From: Accumulibacter sp.
GTDB lineage: Bacteria; Pseudomonadota; Gammaproteobacteria; Burkholderiales; Rhodocyclaceae
DNA: 64,000 bases
Direction: 5' to 3'
Assembly (NCBI GenBank): GCA_024235695.1
Contig: JACKLX010000006.1
Span: 1-64,000 of the forward strand
Positions 20,201 through 35,200 of the stretch are shown in pieces (positions within the stretch are counted from its first letter, which is position 1; every line of letters starts with the position of its first letter). Position numbers and translations under genes: made by a program. The notes beneath the pieces were generated by a model. The model had not been told where the DNA came from, searched no databases, and saw only the letters and a list, made by a program, of their open reading frames with translations.

Positions 20201-23200
20201 TCAGCCCCGGCAACGAAACCGACATCTACCGCTTCGACGCCGCCGCCGGCGAGCGATTCTACTTCGACCGGGTCAGCTTCAGCGGTGGCTACTACACCGA
20301 CTGGCGGTTGATCGACCCCTTCGGCCGGCCGCTGTGGGGACCGACCCACATGTACTACGACGACGTCGACCTCACGACCTTGCCGTACTCGGGTACCTAC
20401 TATCTGTTGCTCGAAGGCCGCTACCACGAAGGGACGGCGTCGAACTACACGATCAACGCCCGCAAGATCGATGGCGCTGCCAGCACGCCGATCACCCTCG
20501 GTGACCGTGTGGACGCCGACCTCGGCAAGCCGGGTGAGGTCGACAGCTTCAGCTTCGAGATCGCCGGCAGCGCGTCCAAGCGCGTCTACTTCGACGTTCT
20601 GACCAACACCACCCGGCTCAACTGGACGCTGAGCGGGCCGCGTGGCACGGTGGTTAGCGGCCGCTCGTTCGGCGCCACCGACGCCGCCAACGGCCGCTCG
20701 ATCATGGATCTGGCGCCGGGCAGCTACCGCCTGATCATCGACGGCAGTGGCGACGTCACCGGCGCCTATGCTTTCCGCCTGCTCGATCTGGCGTCGGCGA
20801 CGCAGATCGTCCCCGGTACGCCGCTGGTCGACCAGACGCTGACGCCGGGCAGGGCCACCGAGGTCTACTGGTTTGACGCCGCCGCCGGCGAGCGCTTCTA
20901 CTTCGACCGGGTCAGTTTCAGCGGTGGCTACTACACCGACTGGCAGTTGCTAGATCCGAACGGGCGGACGCTGTGGGGCCCGACGCACATGTATTACGAC
21001 GACGTCGACGTCACGACGCTGCCGCTCAGCGGCCGCTACACCTTGCTGGTCGAAGGCCGTTACCACGAAGACACGCCGACTTCGACCTACACCATCAATG
21101 TCCAGCCGGTGGTTGACCCGGTCACGCCGATCAGCCTGAACAGCCAGATCGCCGGCGTCATCGCCAGCGTCGGGCAGCGCGGCCTGCACACCTTCACGCT
21201 CACCGAGGCCAAGCAGGTCTATGTCGACGTCCTGACCAACAACACGAATCTGTCGTGGAGCCTGAGCGGCCCGCGCGGCGTCGAGGTGTCCGGCCGCTCG
21301 TTCGGCGCCAGCGATGGCGTGCACGGCCTGTCGCTGCTGGATCTGCTCCCCGGTGACTACACCCTGACCATCGACGGCAGCGGCGCCACGACCGGTGCTT
21401 ACGCGCTGCGCCTGCTCGACCTCGCCGCGGCGCAGCTGATCACGCCGGGTACGCCGGTCAGCGGCCAGCTCAATCCGGCCAGTGCGACGGAGATCTACCG
21501 CTTCAACGCCACCGCCGGCGACCGCTTCTACTTCGACCGGGTCAGCTTCAGCGGCGCCTACTACACCGAGTGGCGCCTGCTCGACCCCTGGGGCAACACG
21601 GTATGGGGGCCAACGCACTTCTATTACAACGACGTCGACGTCACGACGCTGGAGTTCGACGGCTTGTACACGCTGCTCGTCGAGGGCCGCTACCACGAGA
21701 GCGGGACGTCGAGCTACACGCTCAACGTCTCGCCGTCGCCGATCTCGCAGAAGGTCGTCCTGTCCGGCCTCGGCAGCGTACCGGGGCCCGATCTGACGGT
21801 CGAAAACCTGGCGCTGACGCCAGTCGGTGGCGGCCTCGCCGCCGGCGGTCAGGTGCTGGTCAGCTGGGACGTCGCCAACGCCGGCAACCTGCCGGCCAAT
21901 GCCCCGTGGAAAGACCGTATCCTGGTGCGCAACATGGACCGTGGCGGCGAGTTGATCGTCAACCTGCTGGTGGACTACGCCGACCTCGGCGCGGCGGCCG
22001 GACAGCCGCTGGCGGCTGGCGCCAGCCGTGCGCGGCAGGTGCTGGTCAGCCTGCCGCCGGGCAACAGCGGTACCGGCAACCTGCGTTTCGAAGTCGCCGC
22101 CGATGTCACCAACGCCGTCGCCGAGCCCGGTGCGGCCGAGCTGAACAACGCAGCGACGCTCGACGCGCTGGCGGCGGCAACGCCGTATCCGGACCTCCAG
22201 GTCGGTAGCGTCGCGGTGACCCCGGGCAGCGGCTGGGCGGCAGGCAGCACGGTCACCGTGAACTGGCGGGTGAACAATGGCGGCAGCGTCGGCGTCAGCG
22301 ACGCCTGGACCGACCGTGTCGTGGTGCGCAATCTGGCCACCGGTGCGATCCTGCTCAACGCCGGCAGCCGCTACCTGCCGGCGGTCGATGGCGCGCTGGC
22401 CGCCGGCGGCTTCATCGACCGCAGCCTCAGCTTCAGCTGGCCGGCCGGTGCCGTCGGCAGCGGCCGCTTCGAATTCCTGGTGACCACCGACGACGATGGC
22501 GAGATTTTCGAGAGCAACGCCAGCGACACCGCCGAAACCAACAACTCGGCCAGTCTTGTCGTCGCCTCGGCGCCCGACCTGCTGGTTGAGCAGTTGCGTC
22601 TCGCAGCAGCGACCGCCGCCACCGCCGGCGACAGCATCACGGTGTTCTGGGACGATCGCAATGAAGGCCTGATCGCCACCCCGGCGAGCTGGCACGATCG
22701 CCTGATCGTGCGCAACCTGAGCACTGGCGAAACGCTGCTCGACGTCGCTCTGCCGTACAACATCGCCCTGGTCGGCAACGGTGCGCTGGCGGCCAACGCC
22801 AGCGTGACGCGTTCGCATGACTTCCAGCTGCCCGAGGGCTTGCGCGGCACCGGCCAGATCGAGGTCGAGGTCCGCGTCGACCAGAATGCCGCCGGCCAGG
22901 GGGCTCTGGTCGAATACACCGCCGCCGGTGGCAGTGGCGAGGGCAACAACAGCGCCCGCCTGACCTTTACCGCCGCCGCCAGGCCCTATGCCGATCTGCT
23001 GGTCAGCAGTTTTACCGCGCCGCCGAGCGGACGCGGCGGCGAGACGATCACCCTCGACTGGACGGTCCTCAACCAGGGGGCTGCCGCGACCAGCGCGCAG
23101 TGGAGCGATCGTATCGTGCTCAGCCGCGATGACGTGATCGGCAATGCCGACGACCTGACGCTGGCCAGCGTCGGGCACTATGGCGTGCTCGCGCCGGCGG

Positions 23201-26200
23201 CCTCGTATCAGCAGAGCCGGCAGCTGATCCTGCCCGAGCGGCTCGACGGCACTTTCCGGCTGGCGATCGTTGCCGACGCGCTGGGCGAAGTCAGCGAACC
23301 GGACAGCCGCGCCGACAACACGTCGACCGCGGCCATCCAGTTGTCGACACCGCACGCCGATCTGCAGGTCGAGGTGGTCGCGGCGCCGGCCAGCACGCGC
23401 AGCGGCGAAGCGACGCCGGTGAGCTGGCGGGTGCGCAATGCCGGTGACCGGCCGACCGACGTGACGCAATGGAAGGACAGCATCTATCTGTCGACCGACG
23501 CCACGCTCGATGCCGGTGATACCTTGCTGGCCCAGATACTCCATGCCGGCGGGCTGGCCGTCGGCGCCAGCTACAGCGGCCAGAGCAATGTCTTCCTGCC
23601 CTTCGGCCTGACCGGCGACTACCGCATCCTGGTTCACACCGACTCCGGGAGTCAGGTCTTCGAGAGCGTTTTCGACGCCAACAACGTCACTGCCAGCCTG
23701 GCGCCGCTGCAGGTGCTGGCGCCGACGCTGGCCGATCTGACCGTCAGTCAGATTGTCGTGCCGGTGCAGGGCGCGCCGGGTCAGACGACGACCGTTTCGT
23801 GGACCGTCGTCAACGCCGGCAACGGCGCTGCGCACGGCAGCTGGAGCGATCGCGTGTACCTCAGTGCCGACGGCAGCCTCGCCGGCGCGCAGTTGCTGGC
23901 GACGGTGCCACACAGCGGCGAACTGGCGGCGCTGGCGAGTTACACGGCGAGCACCGCGATCGTCGTGCCGGACGTCGCCGACGGCGATTACCGGATCGTC
24001 GTCAGCAGCGATGTCACCGATACCGTCTTCGAAGGCAGCCAGGAGAGTAACAACACCACGGTCTCGGCGGCCACCCTGCGCGTCGTGCACCCGGACCTGG
24101 CGCCGCTGTCGGTCGCCGCACCGGCCAGCGCGCTTTCCAGCGAGACCATCGTCGTCTCGTGGCGGATAGCGAACGCCGGCAGCAGCGAGGCGCTCGGCGC
24201 CTGGAGCGATCGCCTCTACCTGTCGCGCGACGCGAGCCTCGGTGCCGACGACACGCTGCTGGGCGAGCTGGCGCATGCCGGCCCGCTCGCCGCCGGCAGC
24301 AGCTACGACGCCCAGCTGCCGGTCGGTCTGCCGCTGGCAGCCAGCGGCGACTACTTCCTGCTGGTGGTCAGCGACGCGCTCGGGGAGATCCGCGAGGTCG
24401 GCGGCGAGAACAACAACGTCGGTTCGACGCCGTTCACCGCCGCGCTGGCGCCTTACGCCAATCTCGTCGTCAGCGCGGTGACGGCGGAAGCCAGTGTGCC
24501 CTATGCGCCGGCGCCCGAGGTGGTGGTCGGCGACCCGGCACAGATCACCGTCAGCTGGACGGTCAGCAACGACGGCACCGGCGTCGGCCAGACGACGCAA
24601 TGGACCGACGCCCTGCTGGTATCCAGCGACAGCATCGTCGGCAACGGCGACGACCGCGTCGTCGCCACCTACGCCCACGCCGGCGCGCTGGCGGTCGGCG
24701 ACAGCTACAGCCGCTCCGAGACTTTCCTGCTGCCGGCGTACTTCCAGGGGCGCTACCACTTCTTCGTGCGCAGCGACGCCGGCGACGAGGTCTTCGAGAA
24801 CGGCCTCGAGGTCGACAATGCCGCCGAGGCGGCCCGCATCTTCGATGTCATGCGCATTCCCAACGCCGACCTGGTGGTCAGCCAGGCGAGCGTCCCCGCG
24901 ACCGCCAGTTCGGGTCGCGGGATCAATGTCTCGTGGCAGGTCAGCAACCTCGGCATCGGCCCGACGGACATCCCGGGCTGGAACGACACCGTCGTCCTTA
25001 CCGCGGATGCCGCCGGCACGCAGGTGGTCGCCGTGCTGGGGGCGTTCACTCACCTCGGCGTGCTGGCTGCCGGCGACAGCTACAGCCGCACGCAGGAGGT
25101 GACGATTCCCGACGGCCTGTCGGGCAGCTACTACGTGCGCGTGCAAAGCTCCGGGCCCTTCGAGTTCGTCTACACCGGCAATAACAGCCGCGTCGCGGGA
25201 CCGGTGGACGTCGTCCTGTCGGACTCGCCGGACCTCCAGGTGACCGACATCGTGACGCCGGCGACGGCCTCCGAAGGCGATACCATCGACGTCCGCTGGA
25301 CGGTCACCAACAACGGCCTGGCCAGGGCCAGTGGCGCCTGGACCGACGTCGTCTCGATGCGCAAGGTCGGTCAGCCCAACGACCCGGGGATCTTTCTCGG
25401 CAGCTTCACCTACGATGCCGGTGGCCTCGAAGCCGGCATCTCCTACACCCGCACCGAGCGCTTCCGCCTGCCGCCGCGTACCGAGGGTGTCTACCAGGTG
25501 GTGGTACTGACCAACGCCAGCCGGCAGGTGTACGAGTACGGCAACGCCGCCGCCAACAACAGTGCCGCCGACGACCAGGTCTTGCAGGTCGCGCTGCTGC
25601 CGCGTTCCGATCTGCAGGTGGCCAATGTCGTCGCGCCGGCGCGGGCTTCGGCCGGCGCGACGGTATCGCTGCGCTTCTCGATCATCAACCAGGGGACCGT
25701 TCCGACGACGACGCCGCGCTGGAGCGACCGCGTCTACCTGTCGCTCGACAACAAGCTCAGCGGCGACGACCTGCTGATCGGCAGTTACGACAACGGTGCG
25801 GCGCTCAATCCCGGCGAGCAGTACGCGACCGACAGCGGCAGCCTGCAGATTCCGATCCGCTTCCGCGGCGACGTCTTCCTGATCGTCCAGGCCGACGGCA
25901 GCGGTTCGGTCGACGAGTATCCCAACGACGCCAACAACATCGCTGCCGTGCCGCTCTTCGTCGAGCCGTACCCGCTTGCCGATCTGGTTGCCGGCAGCGT
26001 CGTCGCACCGGCGCAGGCGGTCGAGGGCGCCAGCATCGAGGTTCGCTACACGGTCGCCAACCGCGGCAGCGGCACCACCGCCGGCGCCAGCTGGACCGAC
26101 ACCATCTGGTTGTCGCGCGACAAGACCCGGCCCAACGCCAGCGGCAACAGCGCGATCCTGCTCGGCACGCTGCAGCACCAGGGCGCGCTGGCGGTCGGCA

Positions 26201-29200
26201 GCAGCTACGACGTCACCACCCAGGTTGCCTTGCCGGCGCACGTCGCCTCGGGCACTTACTACATCACCGTCTGGAGCGACTCCTACGACGTCATTCTCGA
26301 GGATACGCTGGCCAGCAACCTCAACCCGGACGACATCAACGAGCTCGACAACAACAACTACAAGGCGCGCGCGATCGATGTCATCGGCGGCTTTGCGCCG
26401 CCGCCGCCCGACCTCCGGATCACCGCTCTCGCCGCTTCGCCGCTGGCCTCGACCGACGCACCGCTGAGCGTCACCTGGACGGTCGCCAACACCGGTGCCG
26501 GCGAAGCCGCCGGCAGCTGGAACGATGTCTTCTGGCTGTCCGACAAGCCGACGCTCGACGCGCCCGGGGCCAGGCAGTGGTATCTCGGCGCGGTGGCGCA
26601 CGACGGTGGTGCGGCGCCAGGCGCCAGCTATACCCAGAGCACCAGCTTTGCGCTGAACCCGGCGGCGGCCGGCCAGTACCTGCTTGCCTACACCGACTAC
26701 AACCCGTTCAAGCCCAAGCCCTACGACGTTGCCGAGGGCGACGAAGAGAACAATACCCGTGTCCAGGACACCGGCGTCGTAGCGCAGCCGGCCGACCTGC
26801 AGGTGGTGACCATCGCCGCGCCGAGCGTGAATTATTCGGGCGAGAAAACGACCGTCAGCTGGACGGTCAAGAACTTCGGCGGCGCCGTCTGGCAGGGTAG
26901 CCGCTACTGGCTGGACAGCGTCTACCTGTCGCCGGACCCGGTCTTCCTGCCGGAGCGGGCGACCAGTCTCGGCACCTTCGTGCACAGCAACGCCGCCGGC
27001 CTCGCCGCCGGCGCGAGCTACACCGAGAGCGCCGAGGTGACGCTGCCGCGCGGCATAGGCGGCAATTTCTATCTCTACGTGATCACCGACGCCAATCGCT
27101 ACGACCCGCGCTACCCGGCGGGCGAGGCGGGCGCCGGCGACAATGCCTACTATCGCGACGTCTACTACCCGACCTCGGTGTACGAGGGCGTCGGCGGCCA
27201 GGACAACAACCGCGGCATCGGCAGCATTCCGGTCACCTATCGCGAACCCGACTTGAAGGTCACTTCGCTGCTGGTTCCATCGGCCGGTGGCCAGTCGGGC
27301 AGCACCGTGACGGTCAATTACACGGTGACCAACATCGGCAACCGTGACACCCGCGAGAGCAGCTGGTGGGACCGCCTGTTCCTGTCCCGGGACGATTCGC
27401 TCGACACCTTCGACCTGCAGGTGGCCGAAGCCCGTCACTACGGCGTGCTGACTGTCGGCGACAGCTATACCGGTACGGCGACCGTCAGCCTGCCGGAAGG
27501 TATCGCCGGCGCTTTCAGCCTGCTGGCGTTCACCGATTCGGAAGCCGACAGCCGCCTGGCGTGGTGGAACAGCAACATCGTTCCCGAGTATCGCGGCGTC
27601 GGCATCGACGCAAACAGCGACACGGTGCCGGAGTTCCGCGGCGAGGGCAACAACATCACCGTCGCCGCTCTGCCGGTGGCGGCGGCGCCGCTCGCCGACC
27701 TGCAGGTCACCGTCGTGAGCGCGCCGAACCACATCACCGTCGGCAACGATTTCACCGTCACCTATACCGTCAGCAACCTCGGCGGCGCCGGCACGCCGGC
27801 CGCACAGGCGCGCTGGGACGACCTGATCTACCTGTCACGCGACCCGCTGCTCGACCTCGACAGCGACCGCTATCTGCTGACCGTCGAACATACCGGCGGC
27901 CTGGCGCAGGGCGACAGCTACACGGTCAGCAAGACGCTGCGTGCTCCGCTCGACATCAGCGGTGCGTACTACGTCTTCGTGGTCACCGATCCGGCTCGTG
28001 GCAGCGGCCGTGGCAAGGTCTTCGAGGGCGGCTTCGAGCGCAACAATGCGACGCCGAATTCGCCGCCGTCGATCTTCGAACTGCCGCCACCGGCCGATAT
28101 CCAGGTCGAAGCCATCAGCTTTGCCGGCGCCGGCGCAGCCGGCGATACGATCCACGTCGAGTGGACCGTCGCCAACCACAGCATCAACCCCACCGCCAGC
28201 GGCTGGACCGATGCCGTTTATCTCTCCGACGACAACCTCTGGGATATCAACGACCGTCTGCTCGGCAAGATCGCGCACAGCGGTGTGCTCGCCGAGAACG
28301 ACAGCTATACCGCCAGCCTCGACGCGCTGGTGCCGCCGATCAAGGGCGGTCAGTACCGGCTGATCGTGCGGCCCGACATCTACAACGAGGTCTTCGAAGG
28401 CCCGTACCGCTCGGCGGGTGAAGCCAACAACTTCGCCACCTCGGCCAACGCGCTGAGCATCGCCGTCGACGAGTTGCACCTCGGCGTCGCCTTGAGCACC
28501 ACGCTGTCCACCGCTCAGAGCCGCGTTTACAAGCTCACCGTCGGACAGGGCGAAACGCTCAAGCTGAGCCTGACCGCCGCTGACCACGACGCTGCCAACG
28601 AGATCTTCATCCGCTACGGCGACGTTCCCGATGGCTTCAACTACGATGCCACCTACGAGAACCCGCTGCAGGCCAATCAGACCGCGGTCATCCCGTTCAC
28701 CAGGCCGGGCGATTATTACGTCCTGATTCGCGGTCACAGCGAACCGAAGGCGAACGCCCAGGTCAAGCTGCTGGCCGAGGTGGTGCCTTTCGCGATCACC
28801 GCCGTCTCGGTCGACCAGGGCGGCGACAGTCGCTGGGTGACGATCGACGTGCGTGGCGCCCGGTTTGCCGACAACGCGATCCTCAAGCTGGTGCGGCCCG
28901 ACGTCGCCGAGTACGAGCCGGTCAAGTGGGACGTCATCGACTCGACCTGGATTCGCGCCACCTTCGACTTCCGTGGCGCGCCGCTCGGACTCTACGACCT
29001 CAAGGTGATCAATCCGGACGGCAAGCAGGCGGTCGTCGCCTACCGTTTCCTGATCGAACGGGCGCTCGAACCCGACGTGACGATCGGTCTCGGCGGTCCG
29101 CGCGTGCTCGCCGCCGGCGAGACCGGCACCTACGGCGTCGCGCTGCAGAGCCTGACCAACGTCGACACGCCCTACGTGCGCTTCACCTTCGGCGTTCCCG

Positions 29201-32200
29201 AAATGGGCCGCAACGACTTCGTCTACGATCTGCCATTCCTCAAGTATTACAACAACCTGCGCGGCCAGCCCGAGAGCGGTGGCGAGGACGTGCCGTGGGC
29301 CAGCCTCGATTCGGCGACCAACACCAACGGTCAGATCCTGTCGTCGGGCTACGCCTACGATGTCATCGCCGGCGGCTACGTCGGTGCCACCTTCAACGTC
29401 CAGACCTATCCCCTGCTGAAGGCGCTGTCGACGCTGAACTGGGACGCGCTGCGCGTCGGCCTGTACGAGATGTATCCCGATCTGGAGCCGATTCAGGCGC
29501 TTGCCGGTGGGCCGCAGTCGATGATCACGGTGTTGCCGGAGTTCTGGGATCTCTGGCTGCTGGCGGGTTCGGAAGACGGTCTGCCCGACAAGTGCGTGAT
29601 CCCCTTCATTCCCTATCGTTTCAACATCGTCGGCGCGGCAACGGCGATGACCCGCGACGAGTTCATCGCCGACCAGACCGCCGAGGCGCTCAAGCTGCGC
29701 GCCGCGATTCTGGTCGACAGCGATCTCGACGCGAAGATCGCCGACCCGCGCACCGACGACACTTCGCTGGCCGAGAAGCGCGCCGCGATCGCGCTGCGCG
29801 TCCTCGCTGCCGACGCGACGACCTGGAGCCAGGCTTACCTGGCGGCGCTGGAACAGGTCGGCATCCTGCGGCCGGTGGATGAGGCGCCGCCGATCCGCCA
29901 GGACATCAAGGTGATGAGCTTGATGAGCACGCTGGCCACCGGCATCCTGATCGGGCCGGCCGGCGATCAGATTCGCACCACCGCCGACCTCGCCGATTTC
30001 TTCGCCAGGATCAAGCAATGGTACGGCGACGAACCGGGCACCAGGGCCGCCATCGACCATTACGAGTACCGCGAGAGCGACTGCCTGTCGGGCGACATTC
30101 CGGTGCCGGCCTTGCCAACCTTCGACGACTACAACCTCGACCTGTCGCATCCGACGTATTTCCAGACCTTCAACATCTTCGTGCCCTACGTCGGTTTCAA
30201 CAGGGACGGTGCGTCGGCGGCAACCATTGCCTTGCCCGACTACGCCTCGGTCGCGGCTTCCAACGAACTGACGGCGCTGGATTTCTCGCGCCTCTACGAA
30301 CAGGCGATCGGCGATGGTCAACTGGCGTCGATTGCCGGTCCACAGGGCTACGGCGTCGATCAGTTCCTGCCGGTCGGACAGGCGCTGCCGTATACCGTCA
30401 AATTCGAGAATCCGTCGGCGGCGGCCACGTCGGTGACCGAAATCCGCGTCGTCAGCGAACTCGATCCGGCGCTTGATCCGAGCACCTTCCGCCTCGGCGA
30501 CATCAAGCTCGCCGACCTGACGGTGCATGTCCCGACCGGTCGGGCCCTGTTCCAGGGTGATTTCGACCTGCGCAATTCGAAGGGTTTCATCCTCCGCGTC
30601 TCGGCGGGAATCGACCCCGGCACGCATACCGCGTCGTGGGTTTTCCAGGCGATCGACCCGGATACCGGCGAGCTGCTGCAGGACGCCACGCGCGGCCTGC
30701 TGCTGCCCAACGCCGCCGACGGTCGCGGCGTCGGCCAGCTCGGCTATACCGCGCAGGCCCGCGACGGACTGGTTTCGGGAACGTCGGTCAAGGCCAGGGC
30801 AGTGGTCCGCTTCAACGCCATTGCGCCGCAGGAAACGCAGCAGCTGGTACAGACGCTCGACACCGGCGCGCCGGTCACGACGCTCACTGCCAAGCCGGTG
30901 CAGGCCGCTGGCGCCGACTACGAGGTACGCTGGTCGGCGGTTGACGAAGCCGGCGGTTCCGGCGTCGCGCACGTTACGGTCTATGTCGCCAAGGACGGCG
31001 GCGATTTCCGCATCTGGAAGCGGCAGACGACCGACAGTTTCGACATCTACACCGGCGAGGTCGGCCATCGCTACGAATTCCTCGCCCTGGCAAGCGACCT
31101 TGCCGGCAACCGTGAACGGGCGCCGGGCGGCGTTCAGGCACCTGACGACGGCTCCGGCGCCAATCTCGGCGGGCTGCCGAGTTTTGGCCAGACGTCGCAG
31201 GACCTGCCACCGCCACCGGCGCCGGTGCTGCCGCCGACCAACCCGCTGTTCGTCGCCGCCCAGCAGCAGATTCCGGCGGCGACACCGCTCGCCAGGCTGC
31301 CCGAGTTCAGCGAGGTCATGCGGCCGTTCACCGCGCAGTCCTACGCCACCGATTTCGTCGAGAGCCACGCGGCGATCGGCCCGCTGGCGATGATCGAGAT
31401 GCCCGATGGCTCGACGATCGTCAGCGGTGGTCCGAACCGTGGCTGGCTGTACCGCATTCCGCACGACGGCGGCCGTGCTCTGCAGCCCTTCGCCGAACTC
31501 GACGAGCCGATCTTCGACCTGGCGCTCGACGAGCACGGCCAGCTCTGGGCAACCACCGGCGGCGGCGCCTTGTTGCGCCTCGACGCGGACAGCGGTGAGG
31601 TGCAGGCACGCTTCGGCACCGGCATCACGCAGGCGCTGGCGGTCAAGCCATCGACCGGCGAGATCTACGTCTCGTCGGGCGATGGCATCGAGATCTTCGA
31701 TCCGACCAGCGGCAGCTTCCGGCATTTCAGCGACCTGCGCGTCGACGACCTCGCTTTCGCTGCCGACGAGACCTTGTGGGGCACCTCGTGGCCGGCGCGC
31801 GGTGATGTCGTCAGCTTCGACAAGCGCGGACGCGCGACGGTCAGGGTGCGTCTCGACGGCGAAGTCGACTCGCTCGCCTTCGGGCGCGCCGGCACGCGCC
31901 TCGCCGGCTTGCTGTTCGTTTCCAGCAATTCGACGCGCGGCGAGATCGGCTCGGCGCTGACCATGGTCGATCTGACCACCCTGCACAGTGTCGAGATCGC
32001 CCGCGGTGGTTCGCGCGGCGAGGCGGTGGTGGCGACCAGCGATGGTCGCGTCCTGCTCGGCCAGTCGCACCAGGTTGACGTGATCAGCCCGATCGTCGCA
32101 CCACAGGTCATCGCTACCAATCCGCCCGACATGGCGGTCGTGCTGCTGCCGCTGTCCGAGCTGACGATCAGCTTCGACCAGGACATGTTTGTCGGCGTGG

Positions 32201-35200
32201 TCTCGGATTCGGGCTCGGTGCTCAATCCGCTCAATTACCAGGTGGTTCGCCAGAACGGCGGTCTGGCGACGATCACCGGCGTCAGCTACGAGGCCGCGAC
32301 GCGTACCGTCACCCTGGCGGTCAGCGACCTGCAAGCCGACCTCTACGATCTGCGCGTGCTCGGCAGTGTCCGCAGCAGTGCCGGCATGGCGCTCGGCTCG
32401 GCGTTCATCTCGAGCTTCGTCGCCGCCCAGGACTTTTCGTCGGTGGTCCGCCTCGACTTCGATCGCGTTCGCAGCGACCGCGGCAGCGGCATCGTTTCCT
32501 ACGACGTGACGATCACCAACGAGGCCGACTACGACCTGCTGCTGCCGGCGTCGCTGATCATCGACCCGGCGCGCTACTTCCAGGGCCGGCCGCTCGGCGG
32601 CGTCGCTCCCCAGGGCGCCGGCAGCCTGTGGTATATCGACCTCTCGGGCAAGCTGCCCAACGGCAAGCTGCAGGCCGGTGCGTCGCTGGCCACCTTCAGC
32701 GTCTCGATCACCAATGGCGCGGCGCAACAGATCGGCATCGGCCACGGCATCTACGCCGTGCCCTATCCGAATCAGCGACCGGCCTTCACCTCGACGCCGC
32801 AGACCAGCGCCGACGCCGGCCAGGCCTACAGCTACCAGGCGACGGCGGTCGATCCCGACGGCCGGACGGTGGCCTACCTGCTGCTCGATGGCCCGAGTGG
32901 CCTGCAGCTCGACAGCGGCAGCGGCGTCCTCAGCTGGCTGCCGACGTCGCTCAGCCCGGCCAGCGCTTCGGTGCTGCTGCGCGCCTACGACAGCCGCGGC
33001 GGTTTCGACAGCCAGGCTTTTGTCATCGAGGTTGCCGGCGCCAATCGGCCACCGGTGGTTTCCGAGCTGCCGGCCGAGATCGAGGGCCGGGAAGGGCAGT
33101 CGCTGCTGGTCGGTCTCTCGGCCCAGGATCCCGACGAGGACTTCCTGCAGTACTTCGCCAACAATCTGCCGCCGGGGGCGGTCTTCGATCCGCTGCTCAA
33201 GGCGCTGGTGTGGACGCCCGATTACCTCTCCGCCGGCACCTACAACGACGTCGAACTGGTGGTCAGCGACGGCAAGACCTCGGTCAGCCGTTCGTTCACC
33301 CTGCTGATCAAGCCGGACAACGCGCCGCCGGAAGTCAAACCGGTCGCCGAACGGACGATCCGCGAAGGCGATTCGCTGCGCCTGCAGCTGCAGGCTTCCG
33401 ACGTCGACGGGCAGAAGCTGCGCTTCTTCGCCAACGTCCTGCCGGTCGGCGCCTACCTCGATCCGAATACCGGCGTCTTCGAATGGAACGCCGGCTTCAC
33501 GCAGGCCGGGGACTACCTGCTCAAGCTCGGCGCCAGCGACGGCGCCAAGTCGACCGAAACCGAGCTGCGGGTGCACGTGCTCAACGTCAATGCCGCACCA
33601 CGCTTCGACGAACTCGGTTCGTGGATCAGCTTCGAGGGGCAGCCGTTGAGCTTCCGCGCCTTCGCTTTCGACCCCGACAACCCCGGTTTCATCCCGCAGG
33701 ATCGCCAGAGTAGCGGCACGCTCACCGTGCAGGAAGGTGCCGACGCGAGCGTCAGCTACGTTATCGGCGGTTTGCCGGCCGGCGCCAGCTTCGACCCGGT
33801 GACGGCGATGTTCACGTGGACGCCCGATTTCAGCCAGGCCGGCGATTACAGCGTACGCTTTTTCGCCACCGACGACGGTGACGGCGGCGCGCCGCTGACT
33901 TCCGAAATCGTCGTGCCGATCAGCATCCGCAATGCCAACCGCGCGCCCGATATCGCCGAGATCCTGCCGCAGGGCGTGCAACGCGATAGCGTCTTCGAGC
34001 TGCCGGTCAACGCCAGCGATGCCGATGGCAATCCGCTGAAGCTCGCTGCCAGTGGCCTGCCGGCCTTCGCGAGTTTTGTCGACAACGGCGATGGCAGCGG
34101 CAAGTTCGTCTTCGCGCCGCATTCGGGCGACCGCGGCGACTACGAGATCGCGCTCACCGCGACCGACGACGGCGACGGTGGCGGCGCGCTCCTGGCGCAG
34201 TCATTCACCCGGCGCTTCATCCTCAGCGCGCTGTCGGCCTCGGAAGCGCCGCTGCTGGCGCCGATCGGCGACAAGCTGGCGCTGGTCGGCCAACGATTGA
34301 GTTTCAGCATCGACGCCCGCGATCTCGACCAGGATTCGCTGAGCTTCGCAATGATCAACGCGCCGGCCGGCATGACCATCACGCCGCAGCCGACCTACGG
34401 CCGGGCACTGGTCGAATGGACGCCGAATGCGGCCAGTCTCGGCCAGACCTTCGACGTCCGCTTCGAGGTCAGCGACAACGGCAACAACGGCGCGACGGCG
34501 CCGAACAAGGCTTCGCAGGTGGTCCGCGTCAAGGTCCGCGACAGCAACACGGCGCCGCTGCTGGCCCCGGTCGGCGACCTGACGCTGGTCGAGGGCCAGC
34601 CTTTCAGCCTGCAGCTGGCGGCTTTCGACGCCGATGGCGACGCCCTGACGTACGCGGTCGAAAATCTGCCGGCGGGTGCCAGATTCGATCCCGTCAGCGG
34701 TCTTCTGAGCTGGACACCGAACCTCTTCAGCGCCGGCCAGTACCCGGATGTCCGCTTCTCGGTCAGCGATGGCTCCGGCGCGAGCAGCGAAAGCGTGCGT
34801 CTGACGGTACAGAACAGCAACCAGGCGCCGATCGTCGTCGCCCTGCTGCCGCAGAGCGGGCGCGAGGGTGCGCTGGTGCAGTTCCAGCTGAGCGTTGGCG
34901 ACATCGATGGCGACCCGGTGCTGTTCAGCGCGCTGACGCCGTTGCCGGCCGGCTCGCGCTTCGATGCGCGCAGCGGTGAGTTCCGCTGGACGCCGACCTA
35001 CGAGCAGGCCGGTGACTACAGTTTCAGCTTCTCGGCACGCGACCCGCAGGGAGCAAGCAGCCAGACGACGGTCAGCCTGGCGATCGCAAATGTCAACCGG
35101 GCGCCGCAGTTGACCGTCTCCAATCACGTCGCGCTGCTCGGCCGACCGCTGGCTTTCCGGATCGTCGCTCAGGACGCCGATCAGAATTCCCAGCTCAGCT

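Noticed and set aside
20950-27732. Very long open frame on the minus strand (also 27835-34122, 41179-46353, 54093-57917, 1981-3837)
   Set aside because: They lie wholly inside giant genes, translate to Arg/Val/Asp/Ala/Gly-rich text without domains, and follow from the GC-rich codon bias of the + strand.
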